NCBI RefSeq assembly: GCF_000217815.1
Contig: NC_015707.1
Span: 310,001 to 374,000, forward strand
DNA length: 64,000 nucleotides
Direction of reading: 5' to 3'
DNA from: Pseudothermotoga thermarum DSM 5069
Lineage (GTDB): Bacteria > Thermotogota > Thermotogae > Thermotogales > DSM-5069
Under the pieces are notes generated by a model that worked only from the letters and a program-made list of their open reading frames with translations, was not told the origin of the DNA and did not search any database. Shown here piece by piece: positions 43,814-54,000 of the stretch. The number at the start of each line of letters is the position of its first letter. Position 1 is the first letter of the stretch. The position numbers and the translations under genes were made by a program.

Positions 43814-44725
43814 TCAATCTCTGAGAAGGCGACCCGTTAACTTCAGAAAAACATCCTCTAGATTTGATCGTCTTATCACGATGTTGTCGATTTTCAACTG
43901 CAACGTTTTGGATAGATCGAAAAGTTTGTGCAAGACTTCTTCCACATTTTTCGCAGGAATTTGAAGCTTGTCGTGGTTCAACAGCACCGTACCTTCCAGT
44001 TTTTCCAAAAGCTTTTCAGGTTGATCAGTCCAAAATTCTACGTAGCTTTCCATGTCAAGTGAATTTATCAGTTGATCCACAGTCCCTTCGGCGATGATCT
44101 TTCCATGGTCCATTATCAAGACATGATCTGCCAGTTTTTCGGCTTCTTCCATGTAGTGGGTTGTGAGAAAGATGGTTTTGCCAGATTTTCTGAGATCTTC
44201 AACTATTTGCCAAACGTGTCTTCTTGCCTGTGGATCCAAACCGGTCGTCGGTTCGTCAAGAAAAACGATCTTCGGATCGTTGACTAACGCAACGGCAAGA
44301 CTGAGTCTTTGAAGCTGTCCACCAGACAATTCTTTGATTTTGGCTTTTGCTTTCTCTTCGAGTGCGACGAGCTCTATGAGTGATTTTATCCTTTGCTTGT
44401 CAACTTTCTTGTTGTAAAGTGCCGCAAAAAGTTCTAGGGTTTCATAAACCGTTAAGTACTCAAAAAATGCCGTTTTTTGAAGCTGAACGCCGATCATTTG
44501 CTTGATAGTCTCGTCGATTTCTTCAACCTTTTTGCCAAAGTAATATATTTCCCCAGAATCTTTCTTTCTAAGTCCTTCGAGTATTTCAATCGTTGTTGTC
44601 TTTCCTGCTCCGTTTGGTCCAAGCATGGCGACAACGGTTCCTTCTTCCACTTCAAAACTTATCCCATCCACGGCTTTAACTTGTCCGTAATATTTTTTAA
44701 GCTCTTTCACTGCTATTACTTTCAC
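43814..44725 (-). CDS. ABC transporter ATP-binding protein (ABC-2 exporter)
   Basis: A 303-residue ATPase that powers the two permeases downstream. Walker A is GPNGAGKTTT near residue 37, the signature motif is ELSGGQLQRLSLA, Walker B is IVFLDEPTTGLDPQARR, and the H-loop is FLTTHYMEEAEKLAD. The C-terminal 80 residues are the extension common to drug exporter ATPases. I start at the GTG with GGAGGGA at 5 bases; the earlier in-frame ATG at 44761 has no site. First gene of a transporter operon that continues to the HEPN/MNT pair. Confidence 0.93.
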   Translation of the reverse strand: MKVIAVKELKKYYGQVKAVDGISFEVEEGTVVAMLGPNGAGKTTTIEILEGLRKKDSGEIYYFGKKVEEIDETIKQMIGVQLQKTAFFEYLTVYETLELFAALYNKKVDKQRIKSLIELVALEEKAKAKIKELSGGQLQRLSLAVALVNDPKIVFLDEPTTGLDPQARRHVWQIVEDLRKSGKTIFLTTHYMEEAEKLADHVLIMDHGKIIAEGTVDQLINSLDMESYVEFWTDQPEKLLEKLEGTVLLNHDKLQIPAKNVEEVLHKLFDLSKTLQLKIDNIVIRRSNLEDVFLKLTGRLLRD

Positions 44726-44832
44726 ATTCTTCCCTCCATGTGATATAATAACGTAAAGCAACTAAATGGTTTCAAAGCTTGAATTTTCGTCACAACAATT
44801 TTATGACTTTGGAATCTGAAGGGGAGTTAAAA

Positions 44833-45084
44833 ATGTTGGTGCAGGTTGTCAAAGGAGTTTTTGTCAACAGGGATCGAGTCAAGGCGATAATACCAATAGA
44901 CGAAATCACTGCGAAGAACATCAAAGACGTTGCAAGTTATTCGAACAAGATGATCAACTTGACTTACGGTGCCCAAGCAAGATCTGCGTTGATCATCGAC
45001 AGTGGACACATTTTGATCCTTGGTGAAAAACCTCAAAAGGTGAGGCAAAAACTCTTTAAAAAGAAAGATTCGGGTCGGCGTTGA
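44833..45084 (+). CDS. RemA-like DNA-binding regulator (DUF370)
   Basis: An 83-residue protein with the DUF370 pattern: NRDRVKAIIPIDEITAKNIK, LTYGAQARSALIIDSGHILI, and a basic tail. In Bacillus, RemA forms a ring that wraps DNA and activates biofilm matrix genes; here the targets are unknown. The ATG has GGGGAG at 6 bases. A possible promoter, TTGAAT-N17-TATGAC, begins about 50 bases upstream. The last 29 bases overlap, tail to tail, the end of tsaD on the other strand. Confidence 0.8.
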   Translation: MLVQVVKGVFVNRDRVKAIIPIDEITAKNIKDVASYSNKMINLTYGAQARSALIIDSGHILILGEKPQKVRQKLFKKKDSGRR

Positions 45085-46048
45085 CATCCAAATTGCAGAA
45101 CATTTCTCTTTCGAAAAGTTCTACTCCTGCTCTGGCTATCATCGCAGCGTTGTCTGTACACAAGCTTTTTGGGGGAATGTAGATCTCAAGACCTAGTTCT
45201 TGGGCTTTCTTTTCGAACTCTAAGCGAAGTAGTTCGTTTGCTGCAACTCCTCCACTTACAACGATTCTTCTACAGCGTTCTTGTTTTGCAGCACTTACGG
45301 TTTTTTCAACTAGTACTTCCACCACGGCTTTTTGAAAAGAGGCGGCGACGTCTTTTTTTGAAACGTTCGGATTTTTGGAAAGCGTGTACAAAACAGCCGT
45401 TTTTAAACCGGCAAAGCTGAAGTTCAAGTTTCCTTTTTCCATCAAAGCCTTTGGAAAGTCGAATTTGTTTGGATCACCGGTTTTTGCCAGTTTTTCTATG
45501 GCGGGTCCACCGGGATACCCTGCATCCAAAAGCCTTGCGACTTTGTCGAAAGCTTCACCAGCGGCATCGTCAACTGTTCTACCAAGTACCTTTGGTTTTA
45601 GAAAATCTTCCGAAAAATACATCAACTCCGTATGCCCACCTGAAACTATCAAAGCGATGAATGGAGTACTTAAGGTAGGATAAGCAAGCTTTGCAGCGTA
45701 GACATGACCAAGAAGGTGGTTCACACCGATAAGCGGTTTTTTCAAAGCTAAAGAAAGCCCTTTTGCAAAGGAAAGACCAACCAAAAGCGCTCCTATCAAA
45801 CCTGGTCCTACGGTGACTGCAACTGCATCCAAGGCAAGCAAATCAATCTTTGCCTGCTTGACAGCTTGATCAAATATCACAGGCAGGTTTTTCAAGTGAT
45901 GTCTTGCCGCAAGCTCTGGCACCACTCCTCCAAAGGGGGCGTGGATGGATATCTGAGAAAGAACAACGTTGGACAGAATTTCGTTGTCTTTGACTATGGC
46001 AACCGATGTTTCATCACAGGAAGTTTCAACGGCAAGTACTGTTGGCAC
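45056..46048 (-). CDS. tsaD: tRNA N6-adenosine threonylcarbamoyltransferase
   Basis: Catalytic subunit for t6A modification at position 37 of ANN-decoding tRNAs. The 330-residue ASKHA-fold protein begins VLAVETSCDETSVAIV, has the metal-binding ARHHLKNLP and NHLLGHVYAA, then VSGGHTELMYF and VVSGGVAANELLRLEF. Length is normal. GTG start, immediately after the clpX stop (TAG-GTG). Co-directional with clpX upstream. Confidence 0.96.
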   Translation of the reverse strand: MPTVLAVETSCDETSVAIVKDNEILSNVVLSQISIHAPFGGVVPELAARHHLKNLPVIFDQAVKQAKIDLLALDAVAVTVGPGLIGALLVGLSFAKGLSLALKKPLIGVNHLLGHVYAAKLAYPTLSTPFIALIVSGGHTELMYFSEDFLKPKVLGRTVDDAAGEAFDKVARLLDAGYPGGPAIEKLAKTGDPNKFDFPKALMEKGNLNFSFAGLKTAVLYTLSKNPNVSKKDVAASFQKAVVEVLVEKTVSAAKQERCRRIVVSGGVAANELLRLEFEKKAQELGLEIYIPPKSLCTDNAAMIARAGVELFEREMFCNLDVNADPNLSF

Positions 46049-47263
46049 CTATGCTATCTCCCTCATCACCAGTCTTGGTTTTTCTTTTCCTTCGACGACT
46101 TCTTTCGTTATTATGACCTTTTCGACATTTCTGTTTGAAGGTACTTCGAACATTACATCGATCATGATTTCTTCTATCACGCTTTTCAACGCCCTTGCAC
46201 CCGTACCTCTTGCCAAAGCCTTTCGAGCTATGGCATAAAGGGCATCCTTTGTTATTTCAAGCTGTATGTTGTCTATCTCAAGAAGTTTTCTGTACTGCTT
46301 GACAATGGCGTTCTTGGGTTCTTCCAGGATTCTAACCAAATCTTCCTCGGTCAAATCGCTCAACGGAGCTATAACTGGAAATCTTCCAACGAACTCGGGG
46401 ATCATACCGTACTGAACCAGATCATCTGGCGTAACGTGCGCTAGAATTTCTCCTAGTCTCATTTGTTTCTTACTTTTTATCTCCGCACCAAATCCCATCG
46501 AAGAGCTCATGATCCTTCGCTTGATTATTTCCTCAAGCCCATCGAAAGCCCCACCGACTATGAAGAGAATGTTCGTCGTGTCCACCTTGATGAATTCTTG
46601 GTATGGATGCTTTCTACCGCCTTGCGGTGGTACGTTGGCTATGGTACCTTCGACGATTTTCAACAAAGCCTGTTGAACACCTTCTCCAGAAACGTCTCTT
46701 GTGATAGATGGATTTGGCGATTTTCTGGCGATCTTGTCTATTTCGTCTATGTAAATTATTCCGTATTGAGCGCGCTCTATATCAAAGTTTGCAGCTTCAA
46801 GAAGCCTTAAAACAACATTTTCTACGTCTTCTCCCACGTAGCCAGCCTCAGTCAACGGTGTGGCATCTGCAATTGCAAACGGCACATCCAAGATCTTTGC
46901 CAAAACTCTTGCGATAAGGGTTTTACCGCTACCAGTTGGACCGATCAACATGATGTTGGATTTTTCTATCTCAACATCGTCACATTCTGCAAGGTGAAAT
47001 ACCCTTTTGTAATGGTTGTAAACCGCGACGGAAACGACTTTTTTCGCATATTCTTGACCTATGACGTATTTGTCAAGCTCTGCCTTTATTTGAGCTGGTG
47101 TTGGAAGCTGACGTGGTCCTCCTCTTTTTATTCTTTTGTCGGTTTTCAAAAGGTCGTGGAAAAGTTCAACACATTCGCTGCATATGTAAGCAGATGGTCC
47201 AGCTATTAACTTACCAACTGTGCTTGCAGGTCTTCCACAAAAGGAACAAAACTTTTCCGGCAA
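46049..47263 (-). CDS. clpX: ATP-dependent Clp protease ATP-binding subunit ClpX
   Basis: AAA+ unfoldase that feeds ClpP. The 404-residue protein has an N-terminal zinc finger (CSFCGRPAS ... CSEC), Walker [12 protein letters not shown] near residue 105, the pore loop GYVGED, Walker [12 protein letters not shown], and [17 protein letters not shown] start with GGAGGGG at 7 bases. clpP is not adjacent, unlike in many bacteria. Confidence 0.97.
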   Translation of the reverse strand: MPEKFCSFCGRPASTVGKLIAGPSAYICSECVELFHDLLKTDKRIKRGGPRQLPTPAQIKAELDKYVIGQEYAKKVVSVAVYNHYKRVFHLAECDDVEIEKSNIMLIGPTGSGKTLIARVLAKILDVPFAIADATPLTEAGYVGEDVENVVLRLLEAANFDIERAQYGIIYIDEIDKIARKSPNPSITRDVSGEGVQQALLKIVEGTIANVPPQGGRKHPYQEFIKVDTTNILFIVGGAFDGLEEIIKRRIMSSSMGFGAEIKSKKQMRLGEILAHVTPDDLVQYGMIPEFVGRFPVIAPLSDLTEEDLVRILEEPKNAIVKQYRKLLEIDNIQLEITKDALYAIARKALARGTGARALKSVIEEIMIDVMFEVPSNRNVEKVIITKEVVEGKEKPRLVMREIA

Positions 47264-47353
47264 CTTTTGACCCCTCCATTTGAAAATTTTCCAAATTTCA
47301 TTTTAGTATGTTTTTGCAACTTTTTAGTTAATGAATTTTCACAAGTTTTCGTC

Positions 47354-48520
47354 TCACATTTGGCTTTGTTCGATGTTCCAAAGTTTAACCGATAGATCTT
47401 CCTGCTTTTGCCAAAAACCGTCTAGCAATCCTTTAAAGGAAAGTCTTCCAAGTTCTTTTTTGAGCCATTCTGGTACAACGGCTGGACCGCTTTTTGCCAA
47501 AGCCGTTCCCGGTAGCGGCATGAAGGTGTGGGCATGGATTTTGCAGCCCACTTTGATGAGTTTTTTGATCATCTCAAGCGTTTGTTTTCTATCTTCGTCG
47601 GTTTCAAAAGGAAACCCAAAGATGAAGTCAACCGATGGCTGAAATCCATTTTGCAGTATTATTTCGACCGCTTCAAACACCTTTTTAGAATCGTGACCAC
47701 GTTTTATTTTCTTAAGAATCTCATCGCTTCCGCTTTGCGCACCTATCTTTATAGATTTGTTGTTCACGTATTTTTTTATCACTTTCATCATTTCGTCGGT
47801 GACAGACTCGGGTCTGACGTCCGAAGGGAAAGTTCCAAAGTATATTTCTCGAATGCCGACTTTTTTCAGGCTGAACAAAAGTTCATCAACCAAAGGGGGG
47901 TTTGGTGTTATCCCGTCTTTTGAACCGTATCCAAAGGCATTTGGTGATATGAACCTAACGATGTACTTTCCTTTTTCAACCCCAAGTTTGCTGTAGTAAA
48001 CTATGCTTTCAACGCTTCTGTGCCTAGGTTTTCTACCGGATATCAACGGTGTTGCACAGTAGGCGCATGAAAATGGGCATCCTCTTGTGATTTCGATCGG
48101 CATGAAAAGATTCATATCCGCACAGAAGGGTGGATAGTCGTCGAGGTTTACTCTGTCAGTTATTCCATCGAAAATCTTGTTGTCTTTTCCAAGAAGAAAA
48201 TCAAGCAAGTTTTTCTCTCCATCACCAAGAAAAACTGCGTCGAAACCAAGTTTTATGCAATCTCTAGCCGCCGCGGTTACGTGTGGCCCACCGGCTATCA
48301 CTTTGTACCCTTTGGCTTTTAAAGTTTCAACCTCTTTTTTCACCCAATCGACGTCGAAGGACATAAAAGAATAGGCAACGATAGAATCGGTTGGATATGA
48401 GAGAATTTCCTTCAAACTTTTTGCAAGGTGGATTTTCACATCCACCTTGTTGTATATCGCGGCAATCAATGGTATTACGCTGTAGCGGTTTGTCTTTGTC
48501 AGGCGAAAGATGAGGTTCAA
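47354..48520 (-). CDS. B12-binding / radical SAM protein (MJ_1487-like)
   Basis: A 388-residue protein with an N-terminal cobalamin-binding-like alpha/beta domain (about 1-120; VIAGGPHVTAAARDCIKLGF, without the DxHxxG base-off motif) and a radical SAM domain. The Fe-S motif is CPFSCAYC (CxxxCxxC) near residue 148, followed by SGSDEILKKIKRGHD and GFPFETDEDRKQTL. The reaction is unknown; the family is spread among methanogens and thermophiles. TTG start with GGGGG at 9 bases. It is 4 bases downstream of holA. Confidence 0.85.
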   Translation of the reverse strand: MNLIFRLTKTNRYSVIPLIAAIYNKVDVKIHLAKSLKEILSYPTDSIVAYSFMSFDVDWVKKEVETLKAKGYKVIAGGPHVTAAARDCIKLGFDAVFLGDGEKNLLDFLLGKDNKIFDGITDRVNLDDYPPFCADMNLFMPIEITRGCPFSCAYCATPLISGRKPRHRSVESIVYYSKLGVEKGKYIVRFISPNAFGYGSKDGITPNPPLVDELLFSLKKVGIREIYFGTFPSDVRPESVTDEMMKVIKKYVNNKSIKIGAQSGSDEILKKIKRGHDSKKVFEAVEIILQNGFQPSVDFIFGFPFETDEDRKQTLEMIKKLIKVGCKIHAHTFMPLPGTALAKSGPAVVPEWLKKELGRLSFKGLLDGFWQKQEDLSVKLWNIEQSQM

Positions 48521-48524
48521 CCGT

Positions 48525-49469
48525 TTAAACCCCCATGTAGGTGAAAAACCAACTTAAGAACATTTCGAAAATCAAAAGGGGTCTGGTGGAGGTTTTTACC
48601 TCAAGGTCAACCAAATACAACCTTAGGAAGACTTCCTCAAGTTTTTCTGGGGTGTAAATCTCAACGTGGTTCACGGCAGTGTGTGATTGTGCTTTGAACT
48701 CGAATCCAAGAAATTTTGCAAGTCGTGGTATCGGCATAGAAAGGATGGTTGAATAATTTTTCAAATCCGGCCAAGTGTATTTGCTTTTTCGCTGAACTGA
48801 GATGATTACCTTGAAAAGATCCAAGAAGTGTTTTGCCAAAGCCGCACAGATCAGAATTGGTTCGTACTCTTCAAAACATCCTTTGGCAAGCTTGAAAGCT
48901 TCCACTTTGTTCAAACTCGATATGGCAAAGCACAATTCGTCTATCTGCGCCTTCGAATAATCAAAGGTGATTTTTTCCACTAGCTCTTCATCGACAAATT
49001 GGCCAACGTTGCTGAGTTTTTCTATTTCCCTTTCTATCACAAGATCGTTGAAGCCTGTTAGCTTCAAAAACTTTCTAACGGCTTTTTCGTCAAATTTCAA
49101 GCCGTGTTTTGCAAACCTTTTTTTGGTGTACTCTAACCACTCTTCATCTTGCCAAGGTTTTGGAAGCTCAAGGAGAACCGTTTCAACGTCCTTTATAGGC
49201 TGAAGCGTTCGAATCACAACTTTCACACTTGGATTTTTAACGGCTTCCTTGATGAAAGAATCTTTTTCCGATTTTTTCCAATCGTCGAAATCGACGACGT
49301 CTATCAGACAATTTGGAATTAAGAAATTCGCTTGTTGAAGCATTGCAAAGGCTTTTTCGGCCTGCGAGGAATCCACAGGTATCCTCTGCAGTTTTTCTTT
49401 TTCACAAAGATTTTTCACGTACTCATCCTTCAAGACTTGAGCATCTCCAGCTAGGCAAATAAGCGCCAT
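48525..49469 (-). CDS. holA: DNA polymerase III delta subunit (HolA-like)
   Basis: A 314-residue protein with the HolA pattern but divergent: an N-terminal P-loop-like opening (LICLAGDAQVLKDEYVKNL), a helical middle, and the C-terminal LVDLEVKTSTRPLLIFEMFL typical of delta clamp-loader subunits. Delta opens the sliding clamp. The call rests mainly on the C-terminal motif and length. ATG start with AAGGTGA. It follows nadE by 13 bases. Confidence 0.75.
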   Translation of the reverse strand: MALICLAGDAQVLKDEYVKNLCEKEKLQRIPVDSSQAEKAFAMLQQANFLIPNCLIDVVDFDDWKKSEKDSFIKEAVKNPSVKVVIRTLQPIKDVETVLLELPKPWQDEEWLEYTKKRFAKHGLKFDEKAVRKFLKLTGFNDLVIEREIEKLSNVGQFVDEELVEKITFDYSKAQIDELCFAISSLNKVEAFKLAKGCFEEYEPILICAALAKHFLDLFKVIISVQRKSKYTWPDLKNYSTILSMPIPRLAKFLGFEFKAQSHTAVNHVEIYTPEKLEEVFLRLYLVDLEVKTSTRPLLIFEMFLSWFFTYMGV

Positions 49470-49482
49470 TTATGTTCACCTT

Positions 49483-51048
49483 CTAAAGTTTTCTGAAAAA
49501 GTTACTCATTGGAAGGTTTAACTCATAGCCCAAGGTGACCTTACTCAATTTTATCACCGGTGGAAGTTGCTTTCTTTTGTATTCGCTTGTTCTCAGCATA
49601 TTGTAGACTTCTTCGACTGTTTTTTCATCGAACCCCAGTTCAACTATTTGGTCCTTACTTTTTCCTTCTTCTATGTATAGTCGAAGTATTGAGTCTAGTA
49701 CATCGTAAGGAGGAAGTTTTTCCTGATCGTACTGTCCAGGCCTTAACTCGGCTGTCGGTGGTTTTATAAAAACTCTTTCTGGTATGACCTTTTTTACATT
49801 TTCGTTGTACCACCTTGCGACTTTGTACACATCGGTTTTGTAAAGATCTCCGATGACTTCCAACGCGCCAACGGTATCACCGTAAAGTGTACAATAACCA
49901 ACAGAAGCTTCGCTTTTGTTACCGGTTGCAAGTATCATCCAACCAAACCTGTTTGACAGCGTCATGAGTATGGTTCCCCTGATCCTCGATTGCAAATTTT
50001 CTTCGGCAACGGTTAATCTGTCATCCTTCACTATTTCTCTCAAGCTTTCAACGAAGGTTTCAAAAATAGGTTTTATTGGAACTGTGAAAATTTTTATACC
50101 AAGGTTTTCAGCCAAAGTTAAAGCATCTTCTATGCTTTCTTTGGATGTGAATTGTGATGGCATCAAGATTCCAAAGACGTTTTCCTTTCCCAAAGCTTCA
50201 ACGGCTATTACTGCAACAAGCGAAGAGTCGATCCCTCCGCTCAGTCCAACTGCTGCTTGCAAAAAGCCGTTCTTTCTAGCGTAGTCTCTTACACCAACCT
50301 TTAACGCGTTGAAAATTTGTTCTTCAAAAGATGAGAAAGAGTTGTTGGAAAATTTTTCATCGGTATCGACAACAAAAATGGTTTCTTCAAATTGTGGTGC
50401 TTTTTCATAAGTTTGATCAAACTTGACAGCAAAGCTTTGTCCGTCAAATACTAAACCGTCCTGTGCTCCGGCAAGGTTGACTTGAACAACCGTTGAGTTG
50501 CACTTAGCTGCAACTTTTTTAAGGAAAGAGAGTGCCTCAAAACCACAATCAGCGTGGTAAATCCGCACGCAGGGATTTATCATCAAACTTTTGGTTGGAC
50601 CTTCTTCTAACTTATCTGTATCGACGCAAACAAAAAGCTTTTCATTTTCATAGTCTATTGTAAGGAAAGGCGTTCCTTTAGTGAAATAAATGTTTTCGTC
50701 GAAAAAAGGATATTTTTCAAGATTTGCTTTACCGCAGAATCCCAAGATTTTTCCTCTTTTTATCGCTAAGCATCCGACTTGACGTTTTTCTTCAACGACA
50801 AAGGGTGTACCAAGGATTACCAAACAATCACTGTCAGAAGTTTGTTGAACCACCGCTTGTAAATTTTTCTGAAGCTGTTTCCATAAACTGTCGTATTTAA
50901 GCAAATCCTTTGGTGGAAAACCAGTGGTGCTGTAAAGTGGAAAAACCACAATTTCTTCCTTTGCTTCAGCTATGATTTTTGTTATTTTTTGAAAGTTTGC
51001 TTCCAAATCCCCCAAAACGGCATTGATTTGGCCAACGGTGATCTTCAC
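49483..51048 (-). CDS. nadE: NAD synthetase with degenerate glutaminase domain
   Basis: Amidates nicotinic acid adenine dinucleotide to NAD. The 521-residue protein has an N-terminal nitrilase-type glutaminase domain (about 1-240) and the C-terminal synthetase with VGLSGGIDSSLVAVIA (residues about 267-282) and ATGNKSEASVGYCTLYGD. The glutaminase domain is odd: the catalytic Glu of the FPE motif is Leu38 (VVFPLYSTTGF), and the CEDxW motif reads CVDTD (Cys141). Lys107 and the Cys appear retained. It is also shorter than usual (about 540-580). It may depend on free ammonia or use an altered mechanism. GTG start with GGTG. Confidence 0.9.
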   Translation of the reverse strand: MKITVGQINAVLGDLEANFQKITKIIAEAKEEIVVFPLYSTTGFPPKDLLKYDSLWKQLQKNLQAVVQQTSDSDCLVILGTPFVVEEKRQVGCLAIKRGKILGFCGKANLEKYPFFDENIYFTKGTPFLTIDYENEKLFVCVDTDKLEEGPTKSLMINPCVRIYHADCGFEALSFLKKVAAKCNSTVVQVNLAGAQDGLVFDGQSFAVKFDQTYEKAPQFEETIFVVDTDEKFSNNSFSSFEEQIFNALKVGVRDYARKNGFLQAAVGLSGGIDSSLVAVIAVEALGKENVFGILMPSQFTSKESIEDALTLAENLGIKIFTVPIKPIFETFVESLREIVKDDRLTVAEENLQSRIRGTILMTLSNRFGWMILATGNKSEASVGYCTLYGDTVGALEVIGDLYKTDVYKVARWYNENVKKVIPERVFIKPPTAELRPGQYDQEKLPPYDVLDSILRLYIEEGKSKDQIVELGFDEKTVEEVYNMLRTSEYKRKQLPPVIKLSKVTLGYELNLPMSNFFRKL

Positions 51049-51054
51049 GGCTTT

Positions 51055-54000
51055 TCACCATTCCTTTTTTATACTTTTAACCTGTGAAACGAGTGAATCT
51101 ATTCTAGCCTCAACAGAAGGTGAAAATGGATTGCCATCGACTTCTATGGCGATGAACGGTAGTGGTTTATTTTCCAACTTACCTTTTTCTTCCAAAGCTT
51201 TCTTTATTATGGCTTCGGCGATTCTGCTTGGCATACACGCAAATGGTCCTATCAATATGACTCCATCGTAATATTCTCCTACTTCGGTGATGGTTGCACC
51301 GATTGTTAAGATTGCTTCTCCAGTCAAGCTTGGATTGAGGTATTTGGATGCAGCCTCAACCAGGTGTTTTACATCCACCATCCTGGTATCGGATATACCT
51401 GCGGATGCAAAGATTGACTTGACGCGCCATTCGAAGAACTTTTTCACCCAGACTTCGACAAGTTTTTTGAGCCTTTGAAGCCAGGTAGAGTTTTTGCTTG
51501 TGAGTTTTTTCAAGAATATGTAATCGGTGTAATAAATCCACTCATGCACTGGAGAAATTTGGAGAATCACGCCTTCCTCGGCGAAAATCTTTTCAAGGTT
51601 TTTCCGGCTGAACTCGTCCCACCTTACATAGATTTCACCGGTGAGCAAAACCTTTGGTGCTTCTTGGTAGTCTTTTGACAGATTCAAACTCTTGAGATCT
51701 TTTGCGATCAACTTCAAGGTTTTGAATATCTTAGGAATACTTTCGCTTTTCAAGGCGTTCAGTATCATTTTCTCGTGCTTGGCTATCAAAGCTGCTCTTT
51801 TTTCTTCGTCTTTGCAAAGTGTTAGCAGAGCGTTCTTTATGTTCGAATAAACGTCGGCTATCAGTATGGCTATCCAGGCTCTCAAGGTGAACTTTATCCC
51901 CAAACCGCCGTAGGCGTTTTCAGAATTTAAAGAGAGCAAAGCAACATCTTGTGCGTTGTTCTCTTTAAGCCAAGTTTTCATAAAGATACTGTATTGGCCA
52001 AATCTGCATGGGCCACTTGTCGTTGGCATGAAGTACAGTGTTAACTCAGAATCTGGACGTTCTGAAAGATACCTTATCAAACTTCCCAGAGTGAGTTGTA
52101 GCGGCAGACATTCTTTTGCAAGTGAATTCCCCCTTCCTATTTTGTATTCAATCTCACCCATCGGTGGACAAACATACGTCTTTATGCCGAATTTTTCGAA
52201 AACTGAAGCCAAACATGACGCTCCAAAGGCTCCCATTGTTGGAAAGACCAACCTGACCCTTTCGTCAGTCCACGGTATCGTTTGACCGTTTTTCTTGATG
52301 AAAACGCCGGATTTGTCAATCCGCACATCCATGAATTTCTTGGATTCAACATCATTTTTGATGCCTTTTTCCCTGCGCAGGTTGATGATGTCGAAAAACG
52401 CTTCGAGCCTGGTTTCAATACCTGTGTCTGAACTGTGACTGTCAAGTTCGAGTATCAAAGCCGGTTTTCCTTTCATGATGTATTTGAAGTAAGTGAGCAC
52501 GAAAGAATCCGGACCGCAGCTGAAGTTGGTTATGTAAACCGGATACAGGTTTGGATGTTTTTTGACAAACCTTGCGGCTTTTAGTATCATCTCGCCCCAT
52601 GCCCAGTACATGTTTTCAAAACCTTCTTCTTCCTCGAAAGGCAAAGCGTCAAAGCTTATCACTGGATAACCGTAGCTTGCAATCTTCTTTGTAACGTTCA
52701 AATTTGCAAACCTTGAAAAAGCGTTGTAAGACCTTCCAAAGATTACTATCCCAACTTTGTCTTCCGTTTCTTTTAAAAATCTTCTCCCAAGTTCTTTTAA
52801 CTTTTCCTCATACTCGCGTTGTTTTTGAACGGCTTTTAAAAACGCCTGTTTAACCTGTGATCTGTCTATTCCAAGTGGTTTGAACATCTCAACCAATTCT
52901 TGTAGGATTTTTTCATCTGGATCGGTGAAGTCAATTCTGCAGGTTAAAATTTTGAATTTCTCAAGGTTTGGTAAATCGGCTAAAAGCCAGTCAAGTTCAC
53001 TTTGCACAAACGGACATACAGAACCTTTCGTTGGAGAATTTTTCACTTTCAAAGCACGGATCCTTGGTACAAATATGTAATCGGGATTTTTCTTCATCAA
53101 AGAAAGCATAAAGCCATGTGACAATTCAACGGGAAAACAAAATTCTGACCCCATGTAGTCTGCTGCGTTTTCCTCTGGTTTATCCGGTAAAATCACTTCG
53201 AAGCCAAGTTCCGTGAACAAAGTGGAGAAGAATGGGAAATAACTGTTCATGACGAACGAGCGACTAATGCCAACGGAAGCTTTTCTTTGTTTTGGTTTTT
53301 CGGTTTGAAACAGCGTTTCCTCTCTAAGTTCTGTGTAATCAACTGCCTGATCGCGGTCGTGTATTCTTATAGTTTCGTACTTGTTGCATGCCCCACCGAA
53401 TGGTATCTTTTTTCCGTCTATTTCAAGCACTGTTATTGTGCACTTTCTATCGCACTTTGTGCTTCCCCCACTGCAAACAAATGGTTTAAGATACTTCACA
53501 TCTCTAGCTATAAGTTCGTCAAGGTTGAAAAGCTGCTTTTGCAAAACACCTTTTTCGATATTTTCCAAAGTTATTAGTGCCACCCCATAAGCACCCATGA
53601 GCCCAGGTTCTGGTGGAACTATCACCTCTTTTCCGGTTAAAGCTGCCATGGCGTACGGTACCGCTTTGTTGTAACACGTTCCACCTTGAACGAACAGTTT
53701 TTTACCAACAGGTCTGTTGCCCTTGACCCTGTTGATGTAATTCATGCACACCGAGTAAACCAATCCGGCGCATATGTCTTCACGGCTTATGCCTTCTTGA
53801 ATGGCTGTTTTTATGTCACTGCCTATGAACGCTGCACATTGATCGCTAAAATTGGGTGGATTTGTGGCTTTCAACGCATAATCGGCTATTTCGGTGTAGT
53901 GTATGTTGAGCGATTCTTTTGCTGCTTCTTCCAAAAACGAGCCAGTTCCAGCTGAACAAGCCTCGTTCATGGCGTAATCATATGGAATGCCATCGCTTAA

